DNA of 64,000 nucleotides from Saprospiraceae bacterium (GTDB lineage: Bacteria > Bacteroidota > Bacteroidia > Chitinophagales > Saprospiraceae). The position numbers and the translations under genes were made by a program. The stretch covers positions 124,001 to 188,000 of the forward strand of contig JADKCC010000015.1 in the NCBI GenBank assembly GCA_016714785.1, read 5' to 3'. Shown piece after piece: positions 24,026 to 32,901 of this stretch. The stretch's first letter is position 1, and the number at the start of each line of letters is the position of its first letter. The notes under the pieces are model-generated. The model saw only the letters and a program-made list of their open reading frames with translations. It did not search any database and was not told where the DNA came from.

Positions 24026-26245
24026 ATGGCGCATGTAAAAAAATGGAGAGTAGAATATACTTATATCAACTGGTGTGCACCTACGGGACAAAACACATTG
24101 GGTGGATATGTACACTACTATACATACAAAGATGATATCGCACCAGTATTGACATGTACCAACCAAATGTTTGCAGCAACGCCAAACACACAAAATCCAA
24201 ACGGAGGCTGTGAGGCACAAGTAGCATTGGAAGCATCAGCATCAGATGCATTAGTATGTGCAGATGAGAGCTGGATCAAATGGCAAATGTTCTTTGACGG
24301 TTGGGCAGATGGTACAGTTGACAGATTGGCATCAAGCTTTGTGAACAAATCATGGAATGGTATCTGGGTACCACAGACAAGATTGATAGCAGGCGTACCA
24401 AACCCAGTATGGACGGCATTACAAAACCAACACCCGAATGCACCATTGGCAGACTTAGTGTATGTAACATACCTTAAGCCAACGAAAGCAAGTGGCGAGA
24501 CAGTGAAAGTACCAGTAGGAACAGGTGCAACAGCGTTTATCTTGAATGCAGAGAATATCAGCCACAAAGTATTGTGGAAAGTAACAGACGGATGTGGTAA
24601 CGTAGATCAGTGTGAGAGTACAGTAATGGTAGTGGACAAAAAAGCACCAACACCATACTGTGTAAGCATCAGCACAGCAATCATGCAGACCAATCCAAAG
24701 ATGGTAGAATTGTGGGCAAGAGACTTTGACAAAGGTGCTTTTGACAACTGTTCACCACAGTCTAAATTGTACTTTACATTTGACGGTGTAGCACCGATAT
24801 ACTCAAGAGTAAATGAGGAGCATTTCTACAAAGCAGGAGCGAACGGAAGTGTCAATGCAACAGCAGCAGAATATGCACAAGGTAAAGCATACAAATGGTT
24901 ACCATCTTCAAGAAGTGCAGGAAAAGTATGGGTAGCATGTGGTACATTCAATGTGAATGTAGATGTATGGGATGAAGCATGGAATACAGATTACTGTACA
25001 GTAGTACTTGATATTAGAGGCTGTGATCCAACAGGATCAAGAATAGTATCAGGATCAGTAGCAACAGCGAATGGCCAAGCAGTAAACAATGTAGCAGTAA
25101 CAGTAAGTGTAAGTCCTGCAGTAACAGAATTCCCTAAAACAGTATATACTGGAGTAGCAGGAACATACGGCACTGAAATACCAGCTGGATTTGATTATGT
25201 AGTAGAAGCCAACAAAGGTGGAGATTACCTTAATGGTGTAAGTACATTAGACTTAGTAATGATCCAAAGACATATCTTAGGACTTCAAACACTAGACAAC
25301 AATTACTTAATGATCGCAGCAGATGTGAACAATGATGGTAAAGTAACAGCAAGTGACTTGACAGAATTGAGAAAATTGATCTTAGGAGTTACAAATAACT
25401 TCGCAAACGAAAGCTGGAGATTCCCAGTAGCAGGTACAACAGTAAATGTAAATCCAATTTCATTTGATGAAGTAAGTTCTACAGCAAATGGTGCAGACAA
25501 CAATTTCGTAGCAGTTAAGATAGGAGATGTAAACGGAAACGTAACAACAAATATCAACAACCCATCAGTAGAAGCTAGAAGCAACAGCAATGTAGCAATG
25601 AGTGTAGCTGATGCAGCAGTAGCAGCAGGCGAAGTAGTAGAAATACCAGTAACAGCAGCAAACTTCAACGATGTAGCAGGATTCCAATATACCATGAACC
25701 TTGATGGCGCAAGCTTCGTAGGTATCAACAGTGGTTCGTTAGAAGTAACAGCAAGCAACGTAGGAGTATTAGAAAATGGTGTATTGACTATGTCTTATGC
25801 ATCCAACGAAGCAGTCAATGCAACTGAAGGAGAAGTATTATTCACATTGGTAGTAAAAGCTAACAAAGCGATGAACGTAAGTGAAATGATCACAATGAAT
25901 TCAGATGTAACGAGAGCAGAGTCATACAACAGTGATCTTAAAGTAGGCAATGTAAGCTTGAGTGTAAGAACAGCACCGGTAGCAAGTATCGAGTTGTTCC
26001 AAAACGAGCCAAACCCATTCAAAGGTCAAACAACAGTAAGCTTCAATATGTCAGAGGCTGCAACAGCAACCTTGAGTGTATATGATGTAACTGGCAAAGT
26101 TGTATCAGTAAGAAACATCGACGCAACAAAAGGCTTGAACAGTGAAGTATTCACAAGAGAGCAATTAGGTGTAAGTGGTGTACTTTACTACACATTAGTA
26201 AGCGGTGACTTCACAGCTACTAAGAAAATGATTATCGTTGAGTAA
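24026..26245 (+). CDS. Giant T9SS protein, C-terminal segment (dockerin-like, cohesin-like, T9SS type A domain)
   Basis: The true frame resumes at the A7 run 24037-24043 (KKWRVEYTYINWCAP). Two more HYR-like modules follow, then a dockerin-like pair at about 25220-25410 (GVSTLDLVMIQRHILG and ADVNNDGKVTASDLTELRK, with the calcium-loop Asp/Asn pattern). After it come a cohesin-like beta domain at about 25610-25960 (AGEVVEIPVTAANFNDVAGF) and a T9SS type A sorting domain at about 25985-26245 (LFQNEPNPFKGQTTVSF ... TATKKMIIVE). The sorting domain targets the protein through the outer membrane for attachment to the surface. The ATG at 24026 is not a natural start. Confidence 0.8.
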   Translation: MAHVKKWRVEYTYINWCAPTGQNTLGGYVHYYTYKDDIAPVLTCTNQMFAATPNTQNPNGGCEAQVALEASASDALVCADESWIKWQMFFDGWADGTVDRLASSFVNKSWNGIWVPQTRLIAGVPNPVWTALQNQHPNAPLADLVYVTYLKPTKASGETVKVPVGTGATAFILNAENISHKVLWKVTDGCGNVDQCESTVMVVDKKAPTPYCVSISTAIMQTNPKMVELWARDFDKGAFDNCSPQSKLYFTFDGVAPIYSRVNEEHFYKAGANGSVNATAAEYAQGKAYKWLPSSRSAGKVWVACGTFNVNVDVWDEAWNTDYCTVVLDIRGCDPTGSRIVSGSVATANGQAVNNVAVTVSVSPAVTEFPKTVYTGVAGTYGTEIPAGFDYVVEANKGGDYLNGVSTLDLVMIQRHILGLQTLDNNYLMIAADVNNDGKVTASDLTELRKLILGVTNNFANESWRFPVAGTTVNVNPISFDEVSSTANGADNNFVAVKIGDVNGNVTTNINNPSVEARSNSNVAMSVADAAVAAGEVVEIPVTAANFNDVAGFQYTMNLDGASFVGINSGSLEVTASNVGVLENGVLTMSYASNEAVNATEGEVLFTLVVKANKAMNVSEMITMNSDVTRAESYNSDLKVGNVSLSVRTAPVASIELFQNEPNPFKGQTTVSFNMSEAATATLSVYDVTGKVVSVRNIDATKGLNSEVFTREQLGVSGVLYYTLVSGDFTATKKMIIVE

Positions 26246-26299
26246 TCAAATGAATGATATAACTCGGAACTGAGTTAGAGATAAATCGGTTTTGGGATG

Positions 26300-26334
26300 G
26301 CCTCTCCAAGTAATTGGAGGGGGGCTTTTTTTTT
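26300..26334 (+). terminator. Intrinsic terminator after the first giant gene
   Basis: CCTCTCCAA (26301-26309) and TTGGAGGGG (26314-26322) form a stem with a GTAA loop and one G-T pair, followed by nine T at 26326-26334. The phrase TTTTGGGATGG just before it also precedes the terminator of the second giant gene. Confidence 0.85.
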
Positions 26335-26337
26335 ATC

Positions 26338-26500
26338 GTAACTGTTCAGCTATAACCCCAAAGGGGTAGAATATTAATAACCGCGGATATATATCCGCGG
26401 TAAAAATGGAAAACCAACTTAATTTTGGCGCTATTTTTGCCTATAAGTTGCAAAAATCGTGACAAAATTGTAGTGAAATAGTAAACACCTGAATAGTTAC
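26338..26500. mobile_element. 163-bp MITE, copy 1 (IS66-like ends)
   Basis: The ends are inverted repeats: GTAACTGTTCAG at 26338-26349 and the reverse complement GTAACTATTCAG of 26489-26500 (one mismatch in 12). The 8 bp on each side are identical, TTTTTATC at 26330-26337 and 26501-26508, a clear target-site duplication. Positions 26343-26499 are identical to 32680-32836. Inside are perfect palindromes at 26355-26367 and 26380-26401, and a tiny 18-codon frame at 26406-26462. Ends starting GTAA and 8-bp duplications are typical of the IS66 family, so it was probably moved by an IS66-type transposase. No transposase lies in the window. Confidence 0.88.
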
Positions 26501-26854
26501 TTTTTATCTGTACTTATATGGAAAAATTCATTAAACTTTGGCAACATGTTATATACAAAGCACCTGAATTCAAGTAAAATAATAACCGGTTTAAGTTTAA
26601 TTCTCATCTAAAACTATATAAGAGGCTATCTTTTCACTACAGTTCTTAAAGACTTTGGATGAGTTTATTCTTGCGTCAACTTTAGCCAATTTTTGCCGTT
26701 ACAAACCATTAGGTCTAAAGCGCTAAAGTAGGACCTCAAATTATTGCACATGCCATGTGCTTTAGGTAATTTTAGTATTTGTAATTTAATTCTACTTTGT
26801 TAAATTATAATTTTCAGAATTTTTAACCTAAAAGATGGGTTTCTCTCCTCTGTG

Positions 26855-27029
26855 GTGGACACTAAAACTTCTACGAAATGACATAAAATTATAGTTTAAG
26901 TGGGAGATGAAGGGAGTTCGGCGAGGCCGAACTCCCTTCATCTCCAACTTTTCCTTATCAGCCTTGGTCATTTCGAACCACAGCGTGGTGAGAAAACTTA
27001 TTTTATTCAAATATGACAAAGTAAAATTA
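26855..27029. repeat. Inverted REP-like pair around a 20-bp hairpin
   Basis: The right unit (26967-27029) starts GTCATTTCGAACCACAGCG and has a 59-of-63 match at 52619-52681. The left unit lies on the other strand, complement of about 26840-26884 (GTCATTTCG, then CCACAGAGGAGAGAAA), and has about 16 extra bases. Between them a perfect 20-bp stem, 26903-26922 with 26926-26945, closes a three-base loop. The block resembles the paired palindromic repeats that Bacteroidota carry between genes. A short frame on the minus strand here (26828-27076) is not credible as a gene. Confidence 0.6.
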
Positions 27030-27231
27030 ATTAAATCTTCGTGTATTAAGAAGTGACATAGTGGTAAATTATACATTGTAATAAGTTTTAATATGAAATT
27101 ATTTCACTTTTCTCAATAGTATGTAAAAAATATTTAATTCTTAATTAACTGTAAATGAATTAAATATATGTTATGTTTAAAAATATATGTAATTATTTTG
27201 TATAATATTTTTTTTAATGTGTAAGGCACCT

Positions 27232-27239
27232 TATCTTTG
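27232..27239 (+). promoter_or_regulatory. Possible -7 promoter element for the second giant gene
   Basis: TATCTTTG at 27232-27239 fits the Bacteroidota -7 element TAnnTTTG. I find no TTTG at the proper distance upstream, so support is partial. A start here would leave a leader of about 330 nt, AT-rich and without other recognisable features. Confidence 0.35.
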
Positions 27240-27575
27240 CATCAGAATAGCGTGAGAAACTGTTCTGAACCTACCTAAATTTTCAACCAGAGTTTATAAT
27301 AGTTTAACCATTAATTTGAAATAAATCAAGTTCATTTGTATATGAATTTTTTGATTTATAACTTGTATATTTTAGTTATACATAGTAGTTGTTTATATAC
27401 TATTTTTTCCAACCTAAGTTTTGATTTTAGATCTGAAAGATTAAAAGCAATAGATATTGCTTTTTGGTAATTATTTCTTAACCATTAAGTTACTGGGACT
27501 TAGGTGTATTTTATATACCACTAATTCTCATAGCAGTAAAATTTTTTATTTCTTAAAACTCAAAATTTGGATCTC

Positions 27576-30500
27576 ATGAATGAATCAAATTCAACATTTT
27601 TCAGTACTTTTATAAAGCTTTTTAGCTTAATGATGGTACTTACTGTTGGTACCATGACAACCACGATGGCCCAGACACCATCTTGTGCTTGTAAGGGTTC
27701 CATTCAAGTTTCTGTAGATGATAACTGTGAGGCAGTTATAACAGCAGAAATGTTACTAGCCAATGGCTCAACCTGTGGTGGAATATCTACTGCAGTAGTT
27801 ACGTTAATGAAAACACCTACCGGTGGTATTATTGATTCCGGTTCTGGTGAAGCAGAATTGATTGATGGCCAATTATATATAGGTAAGACTATATATGCAA
27901 AAGTGGCGACTGTCAATGGTTCTAACTCTTGTTGGACCACTATAAATGTGGAAGATAAGTTTAGACCAAGTTGGGAGAGTATTGAACCTGATACTTGCGT
28001 AGTTACATGCCCTAGTATAGGTAGCTTTATTCCAGTAGCTTATGATAATTGTCATACTCCGAGAGTATTTCAAGTTCGTGAGGATATTGTTTTGAACGAA
28101 TGCGATAGACCTGATTTATTTTTAGGTCCGGACACTTTGAAGATGATTAAAAGAACTTATCGCGCTATAGATGAATCAGGCAATGTTTCTGATACTGATT
28201 GTAGTGTGGTATTTTATGTTGTTGCACTGGATGTTGATGATATCGTTGGTTTAAAAAATGCAGTATTGCAATGTGATGCTGATTATGCTAAATTAGCTAA
28301 TGGTAACCCATCGCCTACTTCAATAGTTGTTAATGGTGTAACATACCCTGGTACTGGTTATCCAGGACTTTCACCTTGGATGCGTGTCCAAAGTGGCGCT
28401 GGTACCGCAGAGGTTATACTTTCTAACAATAGTTTATTGCTTTCAGGTGGTACAACAGGTGCTGGTGGTGGTGTAACTACAGGGGCTCAGGTTTGTATTA
28501 ATGTTGAGGCAACTGGTACAATGAAATTTGATTGGCGTGCACAAATGATGGGCACGATGCCACCTCCTGGAAATTTTAATGGTGATAATGCACAATATTT
28601 ATTAAATGGTGTGGTTACAAATTTAACTACTGGTGGTGCTGGAAGTGGTGCTACTCCACAATCTGCTACGAATGTATTAGTACCCGTGGCAAAGGGAGAT
28701 CAATTTTGTTTTAGAGTACGAACAAATAATATAGAAAGGTGGACTCAGTTGAACGTAACTAATATTTCTGGCCCTATACCAGCTAATGTTGAATTGACAC
28801 CAGATAAGGAACATTGCAATATTTATGTTACTTACGAGGATACAAATTTTCCAACTATCAAGTGTGTAAAAAAGATAATGAGAAAATGGCAAATATTGGA
28901 GTGGTCATGTGAATCAAGAATAACTGAATTTTTCCAAATCATTGAAATAGTTGATTCTAAAGGTCCTGTAATTTCTGGGCTTAACACATCAGTTTACGCA
29001 TCTACCAATGGTCATACTTGTGAAGGTATTTACAAATTGGAAAAGCCAACATTAAAGGACAATTGCTCTACTAATCTTACTTATGATGTCACTTATGAGG
29101 GTGGATTTATCAAGGCTATTAAATTGACTGATGCAGACAGATATATTCCACTTCCATTGGGATGTAGCGAAATTAAATATACTGCTTTCGATGAGTGTCA
29201 TAATCAAACTGACTTTTACGTTTCTGTAAGAGTAGAAGATAATACGCCACCTGTAGCTATTTGTGATCAAAATACCACAATTGGTTTAACATTAGATGGC
29301 AAAGCTTGGGTACCTGCTTCATCGTTTGATGATGGTAGTTATGATGATTGCGATTTAGCAAAAATGCTTGTAAGAAGGATGACATTTGGAGAATGTGTGG
29401 ATTGCAAAACACCAGATTTTCCTGGCTTTACACACTTAGGTGAGTTTGTCAATGAAGGAAAAACAAGACCTCACTATTATTATATTTCAAAGCACAGAGC
29501 AACACCACAAGTGGCAATAAAGACAGCTGCCGCAATGGGAGGATATGTAGTTGCTATCAATAATGCTGCTGAAGATGCATGGGTTTATGGTAAAGTAGGA
29601 GAGTGGAATCTTAATGAAGATTATTTGATAGGCTTACGTGATATCAAGCAAAAAGGATTGTTTACTTGGTTGAGTGAAGAGTCTTCAACTTATAGAAACT
29701 GGAATACAGGTAATCCAAAAGATGTATTGGATGGTCATAACGATTATGATTTCACAAGAGTACTGGACGCCAATGGCAAATGGGAAGATTTCGGAACATA
29801 TAAATGTGAAGAAGGAGAATACTTGTATGTGGTTGAGGTAACAGATCCTTGTGGTTTTAGTTCTTCTGCTATGTTCTGTTGCTCAGATGTTGGAGTAAAT
29901 ACTATGGTACAATTCAGAGTAATAGACAAATCTGGCAATTGGAATGACTGCATGGTAAATGCACTTGTACAAGATAAATTACCACCATCTATTACTTGTC
30001 CACCTCACATGACAGTGACATGTAATGATTATTTTGATACGGATAATTTGAGAGGTACTTTCGGATGGCCTACAACTTATGATAACTGTAATCCTGTAAC
30101 TGTAACTGAAAAAGCAGATGTCAAGTTAAGTAGCTGTAGAATTGGTACAATAACAAGAGAATTTACAGCAACTGATGCTGGTGGACGTACTGCTAAATGT
30201 GTTCAAATAATTACTGTAAAAGGTCGTGATCTTCCATTTACAATGACAGCTGAAAGATGGCCTGTGGATGCTACTATCAAAGGATGTGAAAATCCAAACG
30301 ATCCAGCTTTTGGTCCTGATTTCTTAGGCAGACCAGATTTGACAGCTGACAATATTTGTAGCTTAGTAGGTGCACAGTATGAAGATCAAATATTCACATT
30401 CAATAACAACACAGGTGATGCATGTTTCAAAATCTTAAGATATTGGACAGTTATTGACTGGTGTCAGACCTATCCAATTCCAGGCGGTGGCTTTGAATAT

Positions 30501-32486
30501 CGAACATGGACACACACACAAGTTATTAAGGTGTACGATGATGTTAAGCCAGTTATATTAAGCGGATGTATTGAAAAGTCAGTTTGTACTTATGACCCTA
30601 CATGCAAAGATGGTTATATTGAATTAATTGCAACAGCATCAGATTTATGTACAGATCAATTGAGATTTTCTTATAAAATTGATTTGAATAATGATAAAGT
30701 GTATGAATATCTTCCAGGTGGCTCTTTCGACCCAAGGTTCTCAAAATCAGGTTTAGCTACAACAGTAAGTACGAGTAGAGTGAATACAGTAGATGCAAGT
30801 GGAACTTACCCAATAGGTACACATAGAATAGAATGGTCTTTTGAAGACAGATGTGGAAACTTAAGCAAATGTGAACAATTATTCACGATTGCGAACTGTA
30901 AAGCTCCAACTCCTTATTGTATCAATGGTTTAGCATCTAGTTTGATGCCAATGGATACCAATAATGATGGTGTTGCGGATGCAGGTATGGTAGAAATTTG
31001 GGCAAAAGACTTTGATAATGGAAGTTCACACCCATGTGGATACCCAGTATTGCATTCATTTGCACCGATCACATTAGATGCGCAGAAACGTCCAGTTCTT
31101 GTAATGAGTAGAACGTTTACTTGTCTAAACAGAGGTATTAATAATCTTAATGTTTATGTAGGTGTGATCACTCCAACTGGAGAGTTGGTACAGGATTATT
31201 GTTCTACTTTTATTACAATACAAGACAATAATGGCGTATGTCCACAGTCAGGAAATAAGTTTGTAGTACAAGGGTCTCTAATGACAGAGTCAAATGATGG
31301 TGTGAAAAATGTTGATGTATCTCTTGTAGGTAGTGAAATGAATATGATGACAGGTACGACAGGTACATACAACTTTAATGATGTTCCATTTGGTGGAAGT
31401 TACACAGTTACGCCGAGTAAAAACGACGATTTATTAAATGGTGTTTCAACTCTGGACTTGGTTATGATCCAAAGACATATTTTAGGGTTGGAAAAACTTA
31501 ATACACCTTATAAGTTGATAGCTGCTGATATTAACAATGATCAGAAAATCACAGCATCTGACCTTACGGAGTTAAGAAAATTGATCTTAGGTGTGGTAAA
31601 TGAGTTTGCGAATAATACATCTTGGAAGTTTATTGACAAAGCTCATAATTTTGGTGATCCGCAACAAGCACATACAGAGTCGTATCCGACAACATATAAC
31701 ATCGGAAACATTAGTAATGATATGTTGGTTGATTTCATGGCTATCAAAATTGGTGATGTAAATGGAAATGTAAAAGCCAATGCAAGCGAAAACAATACCG
31801 AATCTAGATCAGCTCAAAGATTATCTTTGACTACAGTTGATCAAAAGTTTAGTGCAGGCGAAACCATCGAAGTTCCGATTACTGTAGCACAAAATAGCGA
31901 AGTATCCGGATTCCAATTTACGATAAATTTTGATGCAAACTTATTTAGTTTGGTAGCTATCAACAGTCAATTGGTGGGAGTAACTGATAATAATTTCGGA
32001 TTTACTAAGCTTGCCGACGGAATGGTAACAGTAAGTTATAATAAAGAGCAAGCGGCGGATTTTGCTGAAGGAGACAATGTTATTACGTTGACACTTAAGG
32101 CTAAAGATAATGGTGCTCTTGCTAATGCTTTATGGATGGATTCAGCTATCACAAAAGCAGAAGCATATACAGGTGATTTTGAAGTGATGAATGTTGACTT
32201 TGCGGTCAATAATAGAACTTCACAAAGTGCAGTGTTGTACCAAAATACTCCTAACCCATTCAAAACAGTCACAATGATTGGTTTTGATCTTCCTGAAAGT
32301 GCGGATGCTATTTTGACAGTATTCGATGTGACAGGTAAGACATTGAAAGTTATCAACGGTACTTTCAATAAAGGTTACAATAGTATTGAGATCAACAAAA
32401 ATGAGATTGGTAGTACAGGTGTAGTTTACTATACTTTGGAAGCTGGAAGCTTCAAAGCTACCAAAAAGATGGTTGTCATAGAATAA
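27576..32486 (+). CDS. Giant T9SS surface protein with HYR-like modules, C-type-lectin-like, dockerin-like and cohesin-like domains
   Basis: The protein is 1636 aa from ATG 27576; the TTG at 27567 is a weaker choice, and the ATG matches the leader of the neighbouring giant. A signal-like segment (about 10-35) precedes HYR-like modules with paired Cys (DKFRPSWESI, DNTPPVAICDQNTT, DKLPPSITCPPHMTVTC). A C-type-lectin-like domain lies at about 618-760 (YYYISKHRATPQVAIKTAAAMGG, LIGLRDIKQKGLFTWLSEE, NWNTGNPKD). The C-terminus has a dockerin-like pair (about 1281-1350, ADINNDQKITASDLTELRK), a cohesin-like domain (about 1425-1545) and a T9SS type A sorting domain (about 1551-1636). It is probably a surface adhesin; its ligand is unknown. 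Confidence 0.88.
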   Translation: MNESNSTFFSTFIKLFSLMMVLTVGTMTTTMAQTPSCACKGSIQVSVDDNCEAVITAEMLLANGSTCGGISTAVVTLMKTPTGGIIDSGSGEAELIDGQLYIGKTIYAKVATVNGSNSCWTTINVEDKFRPSWESIEPDTCVVTCPSIGSFIPVAYDNCHTPRVFQVREDIVLNECDRPDLFLGPDTLKMIKRTYRAIDESGNVSDTDCSVVFYVVALDVDDIVGLKNAVLQCDADYAKLANGNPSPTSIVVNGVTYPGTGYPGLSPWMRVQSGAGTAEVILSNNSLLLSGGTTGAGGGVTTGAQVCINVEATGTMKFDWRAQMMGTMPPPGNFNGDNAQYLLNGVVTNLTTGGAGSGATPQSATNVLVPVAKGDQFCFRVRTNNIERWTQLNVTNISGPIPANVELTPDKEHCNIYVTYEDTNFPTIKCVKKIMRKWQILEWSCESRITEFFQIIEIVDSKGPVISGLNTSVYASTNGHTCEGIYKLEKPTLKDNCSTNLTYDVTYEGGFIKAIKLTDADRYIPLPLGCSEIKYTAFDECHNQTDFYVSVRVEDNTPPVAICDQNTTIGLTLDGKAWVPASSFDDGSYDDCDLAKMLVRRMTFGECVDCKTPDFPGFTHLGEFVNEGKTRPHYYYISKHRATPQVAIKTAAAMGGYVVAINNAAEDAWVYGKVGEWNLNEDYLIGLRDIKQKGLFTWLSEESSTYRNWNTGNPKDVLDGHNDYDFTRVLDANGKWEDFGTYKCEEGEYLYVVEVTDPCGFSSSAMFCCSDVGVNTMVQFRVIDKSGNWNDCMVNALVQDKLPPSITCPPHMTVTCNDYFDTDNLRGTFGWPTTYDNCNPVTVTEKADVKLSSCRIGTITREFTATDAGGRTAKCVQIITVKGRDLPFTMTAERWPVDATIKGCENPNDPAFGPDFLGRPDLTADNICSLVGAQYEDQIFTFNNNTGDACFKILRYWTVIDWCQTYPIPGGGFEYRTWTHTQVIKVYDDVKPVILSGCIEKSVCTYDPTCKDGYIELIATASDLCTDQLRFSYKIDLNNDKVYEYLPGGSFDPRFSKSGLATTVSTSRVNTVDASGTYPIGTHRIEWSFEDRCGNLSKCEQLFTIANCKAPTPYCINGLASSLMPMDTNNDGVADAGMVEIWAKDFDNGSSHPCGYPVLHSFAPITLDAQKRPVLVMSRTFTCLNRGINNLNVYVGVITPTGELVQDYCSTFITIQDNNGVCPQSGNKFVVQGSLMTESNDGVKNVDVSLVGSEMNMMTGTTGTYNFNDVPFGGSYTVTPSKNDDLLNGVSTLDLVMIQRHILGLEKLNTPYKLIAADINNDQKITASDLTELRKLILGVVNEFANNTSWKFIDKAHNFGDPQQAHTESYPTTYNIGNISNDMLVDFMAIKIGDVNGNVKANASENNTESRSAQRLSLTTVDQKFSAGETIEVPITVAQNSEVSGFQFTINFDANLFSLVAINSQLVGVTDNNFGFTKLADGMVTVSYNKEQAADFAEGDNVITLTLKAKDNGALANALWMDSAITKAEAYTGDFEVMNVDFAVNNRTSQSAVLYQNTPNPFKTVTMIGFDLPESADAILTVFDVTGKTLKVINGTFNKGYNSIEINKNEIGSTGVVYYTLEAGSFKATKKMVVIE

Positions 32487-32521
32487 TATTTTCTATAAAG
32501 AATTTACTGTTTTTGGGATGG

Positions 32522-32555
32522 GACCCCGCTTCGAAAAGTCGAAGGGGGTCTTTTT
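32522..32555 (+). terminator. Intrinsic terminator after the second giant gene
   Basis: GACCCCGCTTCGA (32522-32534) and TCGAAGGGGGTC (32539-32550) form a strong stem with one bulged G and the loop AAAG, followed by a T-rich tail. The preceding phrase TTTTGGGATGG is shared with the terminator at 26300. Confidence 0.9.
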
Positions 32556-32674
32556 CTTTTTAGGTATTTTAATACATAAAGGATGTTGGATAATTGCATT
32601 AAATTAGTTTAGTAACAACAGCAGGACTTTAAAAATTATCCATATAGAATCTTATAGGAATACTTTAAATCAAG

Positions 32675-32837
32675 GTAATTGTTCAGCTATAACCCCAAAG
32701 GGGTAGAATATTAATAACCGCGGATATATATCCGCGGTAAAAATGGAAAACCAACTTAATTTTGGCGCTATTTTTGCCTATAAGTTGCAAAAATCGTGAC
32801 AAAATTGTAGTGAAATAGTAAACACCTGAATAGTTAT
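32675..32837. mobile_element. 163-bp MITE, copy 2 (IS66-like ends)
   Basis: Positions 32680-32836 are identical to 26343-26499 of copy 1. The ends here read GTAATTGTTCAG and, reverse-complemented from the right, ATAACTATTCAG. The flanks carry a different 8-bp direct repeat, AAATCAAG at 32667-32674 and 32838-32845, so this is an independent insertion and not part of a larger duplication. It lies between the giant gene's terminator and the thiolase gene. Nothing else is seen in the 415-nt gap apart from that terminator. Confidence 0.88.
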
Positions 32838-32901
32838 AAATCAAGTTTTTAAATTCATCTCATATTTTTGTAGTACTTTTGGGTTATAATATAGAAGAAT
32901 A

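Larger units (their letters stand above)
19941..26245 (+). pseudogene. Giant T9SS surface protein, about 2100 aa, interrupted by four indels
   Basis: The three long frames in this stretch are parts of one gene. The frame passes 0 > 1 > 0 > 1 > 2. An extra T at 21503-21504 gives the first shift, a missing base between about 23800 and 23815 the second, an extra A in the run 23952-23955 the third, and an extra A in the A7 run 24037-24043 the fourth. Correcting them gives about 2100 residues, from a signal peptide to a T9SS type A sorting domain. The paralogue at 27576-32486 is intact. Whether the indels are real decay or assembly errors cannot be decided from sequence alone; most lie in short homopolymers. 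Confidence 0.75.

Noticed and set aside
23869..24135. 88-codon plus-strand frame between two segments of the giant gene
   Set aside because: It is only partly in register (from about 23956 to 24037) and is a by-product of the frameshifts, not a separate gene.
26828..27076. 82-codon minus-strand frame in the gap after the first giant gene
   Set aside because: It runs through the REP-like units and the 20-bp hairpin and shows no protein-like pattern; best explained as repeat DNA.
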